Position numbers and translations under genes: made by a program
NCBI RefSeq assembly: GCF_020216525.1
Contig: NZ_JAIWOY010000005.1
Location: 1-64,000 of the forward strand
Reading direction: 5' to 3'
Length of the DNA stretch: 64,000 nt
Source: Nocardioides nematodiphilus
GTDB taxonomy: Bacteria > Actinomycetota > Actinomycetes > Propionibacteriales > Nocardioidaceae
Notes under the pieces: generated by a model
What the model saw: only the letters and a program-made list of their open reading frames with translations
Databases searched by the model: none
Told to the model about the DNA's origin: nothing
Shown: positions 41,432 to 49,854 of the stretch, piece by piece
How the letters are laid out: each line of letters begins with the position of its first letter
Numbering within the stretch: the stretch's first letter is position 1

Positions 41432-42295
41432 TCAGTGGGCGAGGAGGTCTTCGAGGTGGACGTCCAGCAGGCGGTTGAACTGGGCGGCCTTCTCGACCTG
41501 GGCCCAGTGGCCGCACTGGTTGAACGCGACCAGCGTCGAGTTCGGGATGAGGCTGAGCAGCTTGACGCCGTTCTCGAAGACCACGACGCGGTCGTCGCGG
41601 CCGTGGATGATCAGCGTCGACGCCTGGATCGAGGCGATCTCGTCCTCGCTGGCGGTACCGCGTCGCGGCTTGCCGATGCCGGCCACGAAGTTCGCGAGGT
41701 GCTCGGGGTAGGCCAGGGCGCGGTCGGAGCGCTCTTTGGCGAGCTCGGGGCTGCGGAACTTCGTGTCGAAGCAGAAGACGTCGACGAACTTCTGCATCCG
41801 CTCCGGAGAGGCGTCCCGGTAGGCCGCGAGCAGCAGCTTGTAGCCCTCGGACGGGCCCCCGCCGGGCAGGAAGAGCTTGCTGCCCGGTGCGCCGGCGCCG
41901 AGCGTGACGAGGTGGGTCACCCGCTCCGGGTTGTCGGCTGCGACCTTCAGCGAGGTCGCGCCGCCCATCGAGTTGCCGACGAGGGCGACCTGCTCGATGC
42001 CGAGGGCGTCGAGCAGCTCGATCACCGTGCGGGGGTGGTTGCGCTCCTCGTACGTGGCGGGGACCGAGGCACCCCAGCCGGGCATGTCGGGCGCGATCAC
42101 CCGGTAACGGTCAGCGAGGTGCAGCATCTGGCTCTTGAAGTTCGACCAGCCGGTCGCACCCGGGCCGCTGCCGTGCAGCATCACCACGACGGGCGCTCCA
42201 GCCGGACCGGCCGCGTTGTAACGGACCGTGCCGCTGGGCGTCTCGACGGTCCTACTGGTCCCGTCCTCGGTCAGGGTCTCGGGCAGGGTCGCCAT
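41432..42295 (-). CDS. HsaD/BphD-like C-C bond hydrolase
   Basis: 287 aa alpha/beta-hydrolase. The oxyanion region LHGSGPGATGWSNF, nucleophile elbow GNSMGGAT (Ser109), catalytic Asp in HGRDDRVV and His in QCGHWAQ match meta-cleavage-product hydrolases, which split the extradiol dioxygenase product into a dienoate and an acid. First gene of the leftward operon with the flavin hydroxylase. By eye more than half of its residues match the paralogue at 46462. Confidence 0.88.
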   Translation of the reverse strand: MATLPETLTEDGTSRTVETPSGTVRYNAAGPAGAPVVVMLHGSGPGATGWSNFKSQMLHLADRYRVIAPDMPGWGASVPATYEERNHPRTVIELLDALGIEQVALVGNSMGGATSLKVAADNPERVTHLVTLGAGAPGSKLFLPGGGPSEGYKLLLAAYRDASPERMQKFVDVFCFDTKFRSPELAKERSDRALAYPEHLANFVAGIGKPRRGTASEDEIASIQASTLIIHGRDDRVVVFENGVKLLSLIPNSTLVAFNQCGHWAQVEKAAQFNRLLDVHLEDLLAH

Positions 42296-42307
42296 CGCAC
42301 ACTCCTC

Positions 42308-42345
42308 GCGTCACAGTCATTACAGGCGTCTTCGAAACGTGACGC
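42308..42345. promoter_or_regulatory. Inverted repeat in the divergent promoter region
   Basis: GCGTCAC (42308-42314) and GTGACGC (42339-42345), spacer 24 nt, between the hydrolase and the ABC transporter operons. A possible operator for one of the regulators, but spacing is long. Confidence 0.3.
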
Positions 42346-42475
42346 TAGCCACGGCAGGACAAGGTTCCCGGGGCTCCGATCACCTACCGGAATTGGTGCT
42401 GACTGGCCGCCCTGCGTCGGGTGTGCTGGGTCACAGATACCCCGGCCGAGCCAGGCCGATCCCCAAGGAGAACCC

Positions 42476-43474
42476 ATGAACCGGAACAAGCTCAGCGCCG
42501 TCGCCGCCGCGGCCGTCGCTGCCCTCTCTCTCGGAACCCTCAGCGCCTGTGGCTCGTCCTCGAGCGGCAATGCCAACGCCGCCTCGACCGGTACCGTCAA
42601 GGTCGCCGTCTACCCGAGCTTCAGCTCGCTCGGCGCCTACGAGGCGATGGCGGACGGCGCGTTCAAGGACGCCGGACTGAAGGTCTCGTTCGTCACTGTG
42701 AACACCCCCGCCGACGTGGCACCGCTGCTCTCCAGCGGCCAGGTCCAGTTCGGTCTGATGGACATGACCACCCCGGTCCTGGCTGCTGCCAAGGCCTCCT
42801 CGGCCCCGTTCGTCTTCGACGCTCCCGCCACCAAGGGCACCCCGCTGACCTCGGACGGCTGGGGCACGGCGAACGTGTGGGTGAAGAAGGGCTCCAAGAT
42901 CACCTCGGTCAAGGACCTGCAGAACAGCAAGTTCGGCATCCCGCAGCTCAACAGCCAGCTGTGGCTGGACGTGCGCAGCAACGTCGACGCGGCCGGCGGC
43001 GACTCCTCGAAGATCCAGTGGGTCCAGATCCCCGACCCGACCCAGAATCTGACCCAGATCAAGTCGGGCCAGATCGACGCCACCACCTCCGCTGAGCCGA
43101 CCGGTACGGGCTGGGCCGCCGACCCGAAGGTCTCGCACCTGGCCGGCTTCGTCAGCAACGAGGGCCACATCGCGTACTCGTTCGCCTCCACCAAGGACTT
43201 CGCCGCCAAGAACGCCGACGTGGTCGACAAGTTCCGCACCGCCATCATCGACGGCAACACCGCCTTCAACGCCCTCGATGCCGCGGGCAAGGCCAAGCTG
43301 GCGGGTACCGTCAACGACAAGTGGCCGGCCGAGCTCCTCTCCAAGGCCCGGTACTCAAACTTCGGGGTCGCTGCGGTCTCCGCCGACGACGTCCAGTTCT
43401 CCATCGACCGGATGAAGAAGTACCAGATGCTGGACGCGAGCTCCTCGCTGAAGGCCACCGACCTCCTCCCGTAA
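42476..43474 (+). CDS. ABC transporter substrate-binding lipoprotein (NitT/TauT type)
   Basis: 332 aa. Lipobox LGTLSAC (Cys about 24) after a Sec signal, then the NMT1/TauA-type fold with VAVYPSFSSLGAYEAMADGAF at its start. Binds the ligand outside the membrane and passes it to the two permeases. The island context points to an aromatic or other organic acid, but this family also carries sulfonates and pyrimidines. The SD AAGGAG (42465-42470) is perfect. First of four transport genes. Confidence 0.92.
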   Translation: MNRNKLSAVAAAAVAALSLGTLSACGSSSSGNANAASTGTVKVAVYPSFSSLGAYEAMADGAFKDAGLKVSFVTVNTPADVAPLLSSGQVQFGLMDMTTPVLAAAKASSAPFVFDAPATKGTPLTSDGWGTANVWVKKGSKITSVKDLQNSKFGIPQLNSQLWLDVRSNVDAAGGDSSKIQWVQIPDPTQNLTQIKSGQIDATTSAEPTGTGWAADPKVSHLAGFVSNEGHIAYSFASTKDFAAKNADVVDKFRTAIIDGNTAFNALDAAGKAKLAGTVNDKWPAELLSKARYSNFGVAAVSADDVQFSIDRMKKYQMLDASSSLKATDLLP

Positions 43475-43496
43475 TCACCTCGCAAGGTCGAAATCC

Positions 43497-44345
43497 ATGA
43501 GCAGCAGCACCATCTCCGGGGAGTCGAGGGCGGTCACGTCCGGCCGCGACTCCCGGGGTGGGCGCCCGAGTAACGTCCGCGCCCGCCTCATCACCGTGGC
43601 GCAGCGTCTCGGCGCCCTGGTCGTCGTCCTGGCCCTGTGGACCTGGTTCGCCAGGACCAAAGGCGCCGACGCCAACTTCCCCACGCCCCCGCAGGCGCTC
43701 GACAAGCTCGGCGAGCTGATGCGCACCTCCGCCTACTGGCATGCCGTCAGCGAGACCCTTCTGACGGCGCTGATCGGCTTCGTCATCGCCGCCGCGATCG
43801 GCATCCCGCTCGGCATGCTGATCGGGATGAGTCGACGGGCCCAGCTGAGCACGCAGTTCCTGGTCGACTTCGGCCGGACGATCCCGGTGATCGCGCTGCT
43901 GCCCCTGGCCATCCTGGTGCTGCACATCGGCCGGACGATGGCGGTCTTCCTCATCGTCTTCGGCGCGGTGTGGCCGCTGCTGGTCCAGGCGACCTATGCG
44001 GTCGCCCAGATCACGCCGCAGTCGCGGCAGGTGGTCAGGGCCTTCCGGATCTCCACCATCGAGCGCATCCGGTTCGTGTACGCGCCCTCGATGCTGCCGT
44101 TCCTGATGACCGGGCTGCGGATCGCGGCGAGCATCAGCCTGCTGATCGCCGTCACCGCCGAGTACCTGGGTCGCGTGCCCGGCCTCGGCGTCGAGATGCG
44201 TGACTCGGGTGAGACCGATCCGCGGGCCACGTTCGTCTACATGCTCACCACAGGTGCCCTCGGCCTGATGCTCAACGTCGGGCTGGTCGTGCTGCAGAAG
44301 CGCGTGCTGTGGTGGCACCCCTCCCAGCGCGGAAAGGTCGACTGA
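43497..44345 (+). CDS. ABC transporter permease (first)
   Basis: 282 aa, about six TM helices, with the permease EAA-type loop near AFRISTIERIRFVYAPSMLPF. BPD-transporter domain as in SsuC/TauC. The N-terminus (SSSTISGESRAVTS) is polar. Followed by the second permease after 1 nt, implying a heterodimeric channel. Confidence 0.92.
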   Translation: MSSSTISGESRAVTSGRDSRGGRPSNVRARLITVAQRLGALVVVLALWTWFARTKGADANFPTPPQALDKLGELMRTSAYWHAVSETLLTALIGFVIAAAIGIPLGMLIGMSRRAQLSTQFLVDFGRTIPVIALLPLAILVLHIGRTMAVFLIVFGAVWPLLVQATYAVAQITPQSRQVVRAFRISTIERIRFVYAPSMLPFLMTGLRIAASISLLIAVTAEYLGRVPGLGVEMRDSGETDPRATFVYMLTTGALGLMLNVGLVVLQKRVLWWHPSQRGKVD

Positions 44346-44346
44346 A

Positions 44347-45123
44347 ATGCGGATCCTGCAGCGCATCGCCTGGGAGATCTGGCTGCCGCTCGTACTGGTG
44401 GCTGCCTGGTGGATCGTCAGCGCGAACAGCACCGACACCTACTTCCCGTCCTTGCACGCCATCCTCGACCGCTCCCGCGAGCTCTGGTTCTGGGAGGGCA
44501 CCCGTGAGGACGTCCTGCCCAGCCTGCGCCGCCTCGCGATCGGCTACCTGATCGCTTGCGTCGTCGGCGTGCTGGCGGGTCTGGTGCTCGGCTCGGTGCA
44601 CTGGCTGAGCAACGCGTCGCGTCCCTACATCGAGTTCTTGCGCTCGACGCCCGGTATCGCCCTGATGCCGCTGGTCTCGCTGGTCTTCGGTCTCGGCGAC
44701 AGCTTCAAGATCGTCACCATTGCCCTGGTGTGCTGCTGGCCGGTCCTGCTCAACACGATCGACGGCGTGCACGGCGTCGAACCGCAGCTGAGCGACGTTG
44801 CCCGCAGCTACCGGATGACGACCGCCGATCGCGTGCGGTTCATCCTCCTGCCGAGCGCGGCCCCGCAGATCTTCGCCGGCGCCCGCACCGCCCTGGCCAT
44901 CGGCGTGATCGCGATGACCGCGACCGAGATGATCGGCATCGGCGGTGGCCTCGGCTTCTTCACGCTCAACGCGAGCACGTCCTTCGACTACACCGGCCTC
45001 TGGTCCGGGATCATCGCGCTCGGCGTGGTCGGCTACATCCTGAACAAGCTCTTCGCCCTCGTCGAGCGCCGGCTCATCGCCTGGCACTACGGACTGATGG
45101 CACACAGCCAAGGAGGCAACTGA
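44347..45123 (+). CDS. ABC transporter permease (second)
   Basis: 258 aa, about six TM helices. The coupling loop is SYRMTTADRVRFILLPSAAPQIF, the SsuC-type EAA motif. Starts 1 nt after the first permease and overlaps the ATPase start by 1 nt (TGATG). Confidence 0.92.
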   Translation: MRILQRIAWEIWLPLVLVAAWWIVSANSTDTYFPSLHAILDRSRELWFWEGTREDVLPSLRRLAIGYLIACVVGVLAGLVLGSVHWLSNASRPYIEFLRSTPGIALMPLVSLVFGLGDSFKIVTIALVCCWPVLLNTIDGVHGVEPQLSDVARSYRMTTADRVRFILLPSAAPQIFAGARTALAIGVIAMTATEMIGIGGGLGFFTLNASTSFDYTGLWSGIIALGVVGYILNKLFALVERRLIAWHYGLMAHSQGGN

Positions 45124-45926
45124 TGACGCAGCACCCCGCCACGCCCGCCGGCCCCGGCGCGCCGCTGATCAGCGTCCGGGGCCTCGGGCACGCGTACGGC
45201 CCCCGGCAGATCTTCCAGGACCTCGACTTCTCCGTCGAGAAGGGCGAGTTCGTCTGCATCGTCGGCCCCTCCGGCGTCGGCAAGACCACCCTGCTGGGCT
45301 GCCTGACCGGTCTTCAGAGGCCCACCGACGGGACCGTGCACTTCGACGGCGAGCTCGTCAAGGGCACCCCACAGGGGCTCGCGATCGTCTTCCAGGACTA
45401 CAGCCGCTCGCTGATGCCGTGGCTCTCGGTACGGGACAACGTGGCGCTGCCGCTGCGCTCGGCGGGCGTCGGCAAGAAGGAGCGCATCGTCCGGTCCGCC
45501 GAGGCGCTCGCCGAGGTCGGCCTCGCGGACTTCCTCGACTCCTACCCGTGGCAGCTCTCGGGCGGCATGCAGCAGCGCGTCGCGATCGCGCGCGCTCTGG
45601 CGTTCAACCCGAAGGCGATCGTCATGGACGAGCCCTTCGCCTCGGTCGACGCCCAGACCCGTGCGGACTTGGAGGACCTCGTCCTGAAGGTCCGCGACGA
45701 GCTCGGTATCGCGGTCATGCTGGTCACCCACGACATCGACGAGGCCGTCTACCTGGCCGACACGGTGCTGGTCCTGTCCGGCAAGCCCGCCACCGTGAAG
45801 GCGCTGATCCCGGTCGACCTGCCGACGCCGCGCGACCAGCTCGGCACCAAGGCCGAGCCGCGGTTCGCGGAGCTGCGCAGCGAGATCTACACGTACATCA
45901 AGAAGCCCGCGGTCGCGACCGCGTGA
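45123..45926 (+). CDS. ABC transporter ATPase
   Basis: 267 aa. Walker A GPSGVGKTT, Q-loop VFQDYSRSLMPW, signature LSGGMQQR, Walker B AIVMDEP, switch His in VTHD. SsuB/TauB type, energising the two permeases. The short N-terminal extension (MTQHPATPAG) is unusual but small. The GlcG-like gene begins 1 nt after its stop. Confidence 0.94.
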   Translation: MTQHPATPAGPGAPLISVRGLGHAYGPRQIFQDLDFSVEKGEFVCIVGPSGVGKTTLLGCLTGLQRPTDGTVHFDGELVKGTPQGLAIVFQDYSRSLMPWLSVRDNVALPLRSAGVGKKERIVRSAEALAEVGLADFLDSYPWQLSGGMQQRVAIARALAFNPKAIVMDEPFASVDAQTRADLEDLVLKVRDELGIAVMLVTHDIDEAVYLADTVLVLSGKPATVKALIPVDLPTPRDQLGTKAEPRFAELRSEIYTYIKKPAVATA

Positions 45927-45927
45927 G

Positions 45928-46341
45928 ATGGTGATGCTGACCTACGGCAAGGCCCTCGCCGTGCTCGAGGCCGCACGCGCGGCGGCAGCCGAGGAGTCCC
46001 TTACCGGGGCGTTCGCCGTGGTCGACGCGGCCGGCAACGACCTCGCCGTCGGTCGCGAGGCGACGGCGGCGTGGTTCACGGGCGCCGTGGCACGGGCGAA
46101 GGCCCGGACGGCGGCCAGGTTCGGAAGACCGAGCGTGGAGCTGGCCCACCTCGCCGAGCACTTCTCCGACGTGCTCGCGATCGCCACCGACGAGGCCGGA
46201 TTCCGTCCGGTGACCCTCGACGGCGGCGTCCCGCTGTTCCGGGACGGCGTGCTCATCGGCGCCATCGGCGTCAGTGGTGGCGCGCCGGAGGCCGACCGGC
46301 GCTGCGCGGATCGCGCGGCCGCGGCCCTCGCTCGCGTGTGA
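45928..46341 (+). CDS. GlcG/HbpS-like protein
   Basis: 137 aa, or 135 from the second ATG (45934). The pattern LTYGKALAVLEAARAAA, FAVVDAAGNDLAVGR, VPLFRDGVLIGAIGVSGG is the GlcG/HbpS (DUF336) family, found with many catabolic operons; roles in heme or small-ligand binding have been proposed. Last gene of the transporter operon, so a link with substrate handling is likely. Confidence 0.85.
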   Translation: MVMLTYGKALAVLEAARAAAAEESLTGAFAVVDAAGNDLAVGREATAAWFTGAVARAKARTAARFGRPSVELAHLAEHFSDVLAIATDEAGFRPVTLDGGVPLFRDGVLIGAIGVSGGAPEADRRCADRAAAALARV

Positions 46342-46383
46342 CGAGGACGACAGCGAGTTTTCCACCCGCTGCGAGAAGGCCCG

Positions 46384-46402
46384 TGCGCCGCGCCCCGGCG
46401 CA
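46384..46402 (+). terminator. Possible weak terminator
   Basis: 7-bp stem TGCGCCG/CGGCGCA with a 5-nt loop, 43 nt after the GlcG-like stop. Could separate the transporter operon from the next, or only dampen read-through. Confidence 0.35.
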
Positions 46403-46461
46403 GCAGGGTTGAGACAACACCGCCGTCGGCCGTCGCCCGAGACGCGAGGAGAGGACATCAG

Positions 46462-47307
46462 ATGGTTTCAGAGCGCGAGTCCAGCCAGTTCGTCGAGACC
46501 GCCAGCGGGCGCATCCACCTGCACCAGGTCGGCGAGGGACACCCGGTGGTCATGCTGCACGGCAGCGGCCCGGGTGCCACCGGCTGGAGCAACTTCGGTC
46601 CCAACCTCGACGCTTTCGCCGAGCGGTTCCGGGTGATCGCGCCGGACATGCCCGGCTGGGGTGCCTCGGACCCCGTCTCCTACGAGGAGCGCGACCATGT
46701 CGCGGCCGCGATCCAACTCCTGGACGCGCTGGACATCGAACGGGCCGCCTTGGTCGGCAATTCGATGGGCGGCGCCACCGCGCTGAAGGTCGCCGGGCGC
46801 CACCCCGACCGCGTGAGCCACGTCGTCACGATGGGCTCGGGCGCACCCGGCCCGCGGATGTTCGTCGCTGGCGGCGGCCCCTCGGAGGGGCTCAAGGTGC
46901 TGCATCAGGGCTACCGCGAGCCCTCGCGGGAGAACATGCGGGCGCTGTGCCGGGTGATGGCGTTCGACCAGTCCTTCGCCAGCGACGAGCTCATCGAGCA
47001 GCGCTATCAGAGCTGCGCCGCCCACCCCGAGCACATCACCAACTTCGCGGCCGGGCTGGGGCGTCCCCGCCGCGGCGAGTCCACCCTCGAGGACATCGCC
47101 GCGATCAAGGCTCCGGCGCTGATCATCCACGGTCGTGACGACCGGGTCGTCCACTTCGAGGCGGCCCTACGGCTGGTCTCGACGATCGAGGACGCCCGCA
47201 TGGTCCTGCTCAACCAATGCGGTCACTGGGCGCAGCTCGAGCACGCCGACGAGTTCAACCGGCTGGTGTGCGACTTCATCGAGTCGGCCTCCGCGGCCAC
47301 CTTCTGA
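46462..47307 (+). CDS. HsaD/BphD-like C-C bond hydrolase (second copy)
   Basis: 281 aa, paralogue of the hydrolase at 41432. LHGSGPGATGWSNF, GNSMGGAT (Ser101), HGRDDRVV and QCGHWAQ all present, so the catalytic triad is complete. Likely hydrolyses a meta-cleavage product. An AGGAGAGG-like site precedes ATG 46462. The flavin hydroxylase pseudogene candidate follows after 19 nt, then reductase and dioxygenase, a full hydroxylation and ring-cleavage set. Confidence 0.88.
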   Translation: MVSERESSQFVETASGRIHLHQVGEGHPVVMLHGSGPGATGWSNFGPNLDAFAERFRVIAPDMPGWGASDPVSYEERDHVAAAIQLLDALDIERAALVGNSMGGATALKVAGRHPDRVSHVVTMGSGAPGPRMFVAGGGPSEGLKVLHQGYREPSRENMRALCRVMAFDQSFASDELIEQRYQSCAAHPEHITNFAAGLGRPRRGESTLEDIAAIKAPALIIHGRDDRVVHFEAALRLVSTIEDARMVLLNQCGHWAQLEHADEFNRLVCDFIESASAATF

Positions 47308-47326
47308 GAGCCGAGAGGAACAACTG

Positions 47327-48500
47327 ATGAGCGCATTGCTCGAACGGGTTGAGCAGCTTGCCGACCTCCTCCTCGACCAGGCGGAGGAGGCCGATGCCCT
47401 CGGCCATCTGCCGGAGCGCACCCACCGCGCGCTGCGTGCGGCCGGGGTCGTCAAGGCGCTGCAGCCGAAGGAGTTCGGCGGCGCCGAGGGGCATCCGCGC
47501 GAGTTCTTCGAATCGGTCCTGGCGATCGGGAGCCGCTCCGCGTCCGCCGGCTGGGTCTCCTCGGTCGTGGGCGTGCACTCCTTCGAGATCGCCCAGGGTA
47601 CGCGGCAGGTGCAGGAGGAGATCTGGGGCGCGGACCCCGACGTCTGGGTCGCCTCGCCGTACGCGCCGATCGGGCGGGCCGCGCGGACCGACGGCGGCTG
47701 GATCTTCAGCGGCCGCTGGCCGTTCTCCTCCGGGACCGACCTGTGTGACTGGGTGGTGCTCGGCGGGATGCTCACCGATGAGGACGGCGCGGTCCGCCCC
47801 GACGGGCTGCGGCACTTCATCCTGCCGCGCAGCGACTACACGATCGTGCCGGACTCCTGGAACGTCGTGGGCCTCAAGGGCAGCGGCAGCAAGGACGTCG
47901 TCATCGAGCGCGCCTTCGTGCCCGATCACCGGCTCATCGATCCGCGTGACCTCGAGTCCGGGGCCGCCGCGGAGCAGGCGGGGCGCGGTGGTGTCCCGCT
48001 GTACCGGATGCCGTTCCACACCATGTTCAGCGGCGCCATCACCGCCGGCACCCTCGCCGCCGCAGAGGGCGCTCTCGCCGCGTGGCTGGCCTACACCCAG
48101 GCCGCGGGTCTCGACCCGCGGCCTGGTCGCCGCGACGGACCCACGGCAGCTGAACGCGCTGGGGGCGGCCGCGGCCGACCTCGAGGCCAGTCGGCTCCAG
48201 TTCCTCACCGACATCGATCGGCTCTACGACGCCGCGGCGTCGGGCGCCCCGATCGGCATCGAGCTGCGCGCGGAGATCCGGCGCAACCAGGTCCGGGCCT
48301 CAGGTCGCGTGGGCGAAGCGGTCGACCGGCTGGTCGCCATCGCCGGCGGGTCCGCGATGCGGCTCGACAACCCCATCCAGCGGTTCTGGCGCGACCTCCA
48401 CATCGCGCTCGGACACGGCGCCAACGTCGCCGAACAGATCTATCAGGCGACGGGCACCGTGGCCTTCGGCGGGCAGCTGCCCGCGAACGTACGGATGTGA
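47327..48500 (+). pseudogene. HsaA-like flavin hydroxylase with +1 frameshift
   Basis: Paralogue of the gene at 40212. The first frame from ATG 47327 matches it through FSGRWPFSSGTDLCDW, GLKGSGSKDVVIERAF and up to YTQAAGLDP (48116-48118). The matching sequence then continues in the +1 frame (RGLVAATDPRQLNALG) to the stop at 48500, ending GGQLPANVRM. One extra base near 48115-48121 explains it. The site lies in a perfect 11-bp hairpin (48100-48123). Staying in the first frame gives an unconserved Arg/Pro-rich tail. Either a true pseudogene or a sequence error; a programmed shift is less likely. Confidence 0.8.
48100..48123. repeat. Hairpin at the frameshift site
   Basis: Perfect 11-bp arms (48100-48110 and 48113-48123) with a 2-nt loop, nearly all G/C. 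Such structures are prone to replication slippage and to sequencing compression. Confidence 0.8.
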
Positions 48501-48577
48501 CCATCGGACCAGGTCCCCGCAGCACGACCGCTGGCGCGCCGGGCCCCGAAGCAGCACCGCAGAACAGGAGATCGACC

Positions 48578-49768
48578 ATGGAGACCACGCACGGATTCGA
48601 TTCGGCACTCTTCCGCGAGACGCTGGGCCACTTCCCGACCGGCGTCGTCGTCATCACCGCGATCGACGGCGACGGCGAGCCGGTGGGCATGGTGGTCGGC
48701 TCCTTCACCTCGGTGTCACTCGAGCCGCCCCTGGTCGCCTATCTGCCCACCCGCGCCTCCGGCAGCTACGCGCGACTGCGCACCAGCAGGCACTTCTGCG
48801 TCAACATCCTGGCCGCGGACCAGCAGGACCTGTGTGCTCGCTTCGCCTCGCGGACCGAGGACAAGTTCGCCGGCGTGGGCTGGCGCCCCAGCGGCCAGGG
48901 AGCCCCGATCCTGCCCGGCACGGTCGGATGGATCGAGTGCGAGGTCGCCGAGGAGCTCGACGGCGGCGACCACATGATCGTGGTGGGCCGCGTCCTCGAC
49001 CTCGAGGTGCAGCGCCCGACCCTGCCGCTGCTGTTCTTCCAGGGCGGCTACGGCCGCTTCGCGCTGCCGTCGCCGGTGGCCAGCTCCGACCCCGAGCTGA
49101 TCGAGGGCGCGCAGATGGCCGAGATCGTCCGCGGACCGCTCGAGGACCTGGCCCGCGACCTGGGTGCCGACTGCAGCGTCATGATCCGGGTCGGGGACGA
49201 GGCGGTCTTCGTCACGGCCACGAGCCGGGGCGACAGCGAACCGGGCAGCCTGGCGGTCGGGCACCGCATCCCGCTCATCCCACCGGTCGGCACGGTCTTC
49301 TGCGCTCAGGCGCCCGACTCGGAGGTGGAGCGCTGGCTCGACCGGGCCAAGGCGTCCGACGAGGACCGAGCCAGCTTCCGGGACAACCTGGCCGCCGTGC
49401 GGCGCAACGGCTACTCGCTCTCGCTGGTACCCGACGACCCGACGGACCGGGTCGCGCTGATGAGCGACTACTCGGGCGTCGACGTGATGCCGATCCACGA
49501 GCGGCGCATCCGGCAGATGATCGCCGAGAGCGCCTCCCTCTACGAGCCGGTGCTCGACCCCGACCAGACCTACGACCTGCACTCGGTGATCGTGCCGCTG
49601 GCCACCGGCGAAGCGCAGACCCGGCTCGCCATCCGGCTCTCACGGCTGCCGCGCGGCGCGGGCGTGGTGCGCATCGAGGGCTGGATCGTCGCGCTGAAGG
49701 CCGTGGCCGAGGCCGGCGCAGCCCGGCTCCGCGTCCGGGCCGAGACGGCCGCCGCCGATCGGCGCTAG
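48578..49768 (+). CDS. Flavin reductase fused to an IclR-type ligand-binding domain
   Basis: 396 aa. Residues 1-165 are a flavin reductase of the HsaB/HpaC split-barrel type (HFPTGVVVITAIDGDGEPVG, MVVGSFTSVSLEPPLVAYLP, HFCVNILAADQ). Residues about 185-396 resemble the IclR effector domain: VGHRIPLIPPVGTVFCAQ, VRRNGYSLSL and SVIVPLATGEAQTRLAIRL, without any HTH. It should supply FADH2/FMNH2 to the neighbouring hydroxylases, possibly only when the aromatic substrate is bound to the C-terminal domain, as known for the HPA hydroxylase reductase C1 with its MarR-like domain. Frame and ATG are well placed after ACAGGAG. Confidence 0.85.
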   Translation: METTHGFDSALFRETLGHFPTGVVVITAIDGDGEPVGMVVGSFTSVSLEPPLVAYLPTRASGSYARLRTSRHFCVNILAADQQDLCARFASRTEDKFAGVGWRPSGQGAPILPGTVGWIECEVAEELDGGDHMIVVGRVLDLEVQRPTLPLLFFQGGYGRFALPSPVASSDPELIEGAQMAEIVRGPLEDLARDLGADCSVMIRVGDEAVFVTATSRGDSEPGSLAVGHRIPLIPPVGTVFCAQAPDSEVERWLDRAKASDEDRASFRDNLAAVRRNGYSLSLVPDDPTDRVALMSDYSGVDVMPIHERRIRQMIAESASLYEPVLDPDQTYDLHSVIVPLATGEAQTRLAIRLSRLPRGAGVVRIEGWIVALKAVAEAGAARLRVRAETAAADRR

Positions 49769-49854
49769 CCGTTCTTCCGCTCCTCGCCACGAGCCGGTCG
49801 TCGCGCCGTGGCCGAGCGCAGCAGCACAGCAGACATCTAGATGAGGAGAGTGGA

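Noticed and set aside
42308..42345. Second IclR-array-like operator before the transporter genes
   Set aside because: Arms differ from GGAAC/GTTCC and spacing is 24 nt, so not a member of that array; kept only as a weak inverted repeat.
48119..49768. Single long fusion protein joining the hydroxylase and the flavin reductase in one frame
   Set aside because: The first frame stays open past the frameshift by chance, but 48119-48577 in that frame is unconserved while the +1 frame matches the paralogue to its normal end; the reductase has its own ATG.
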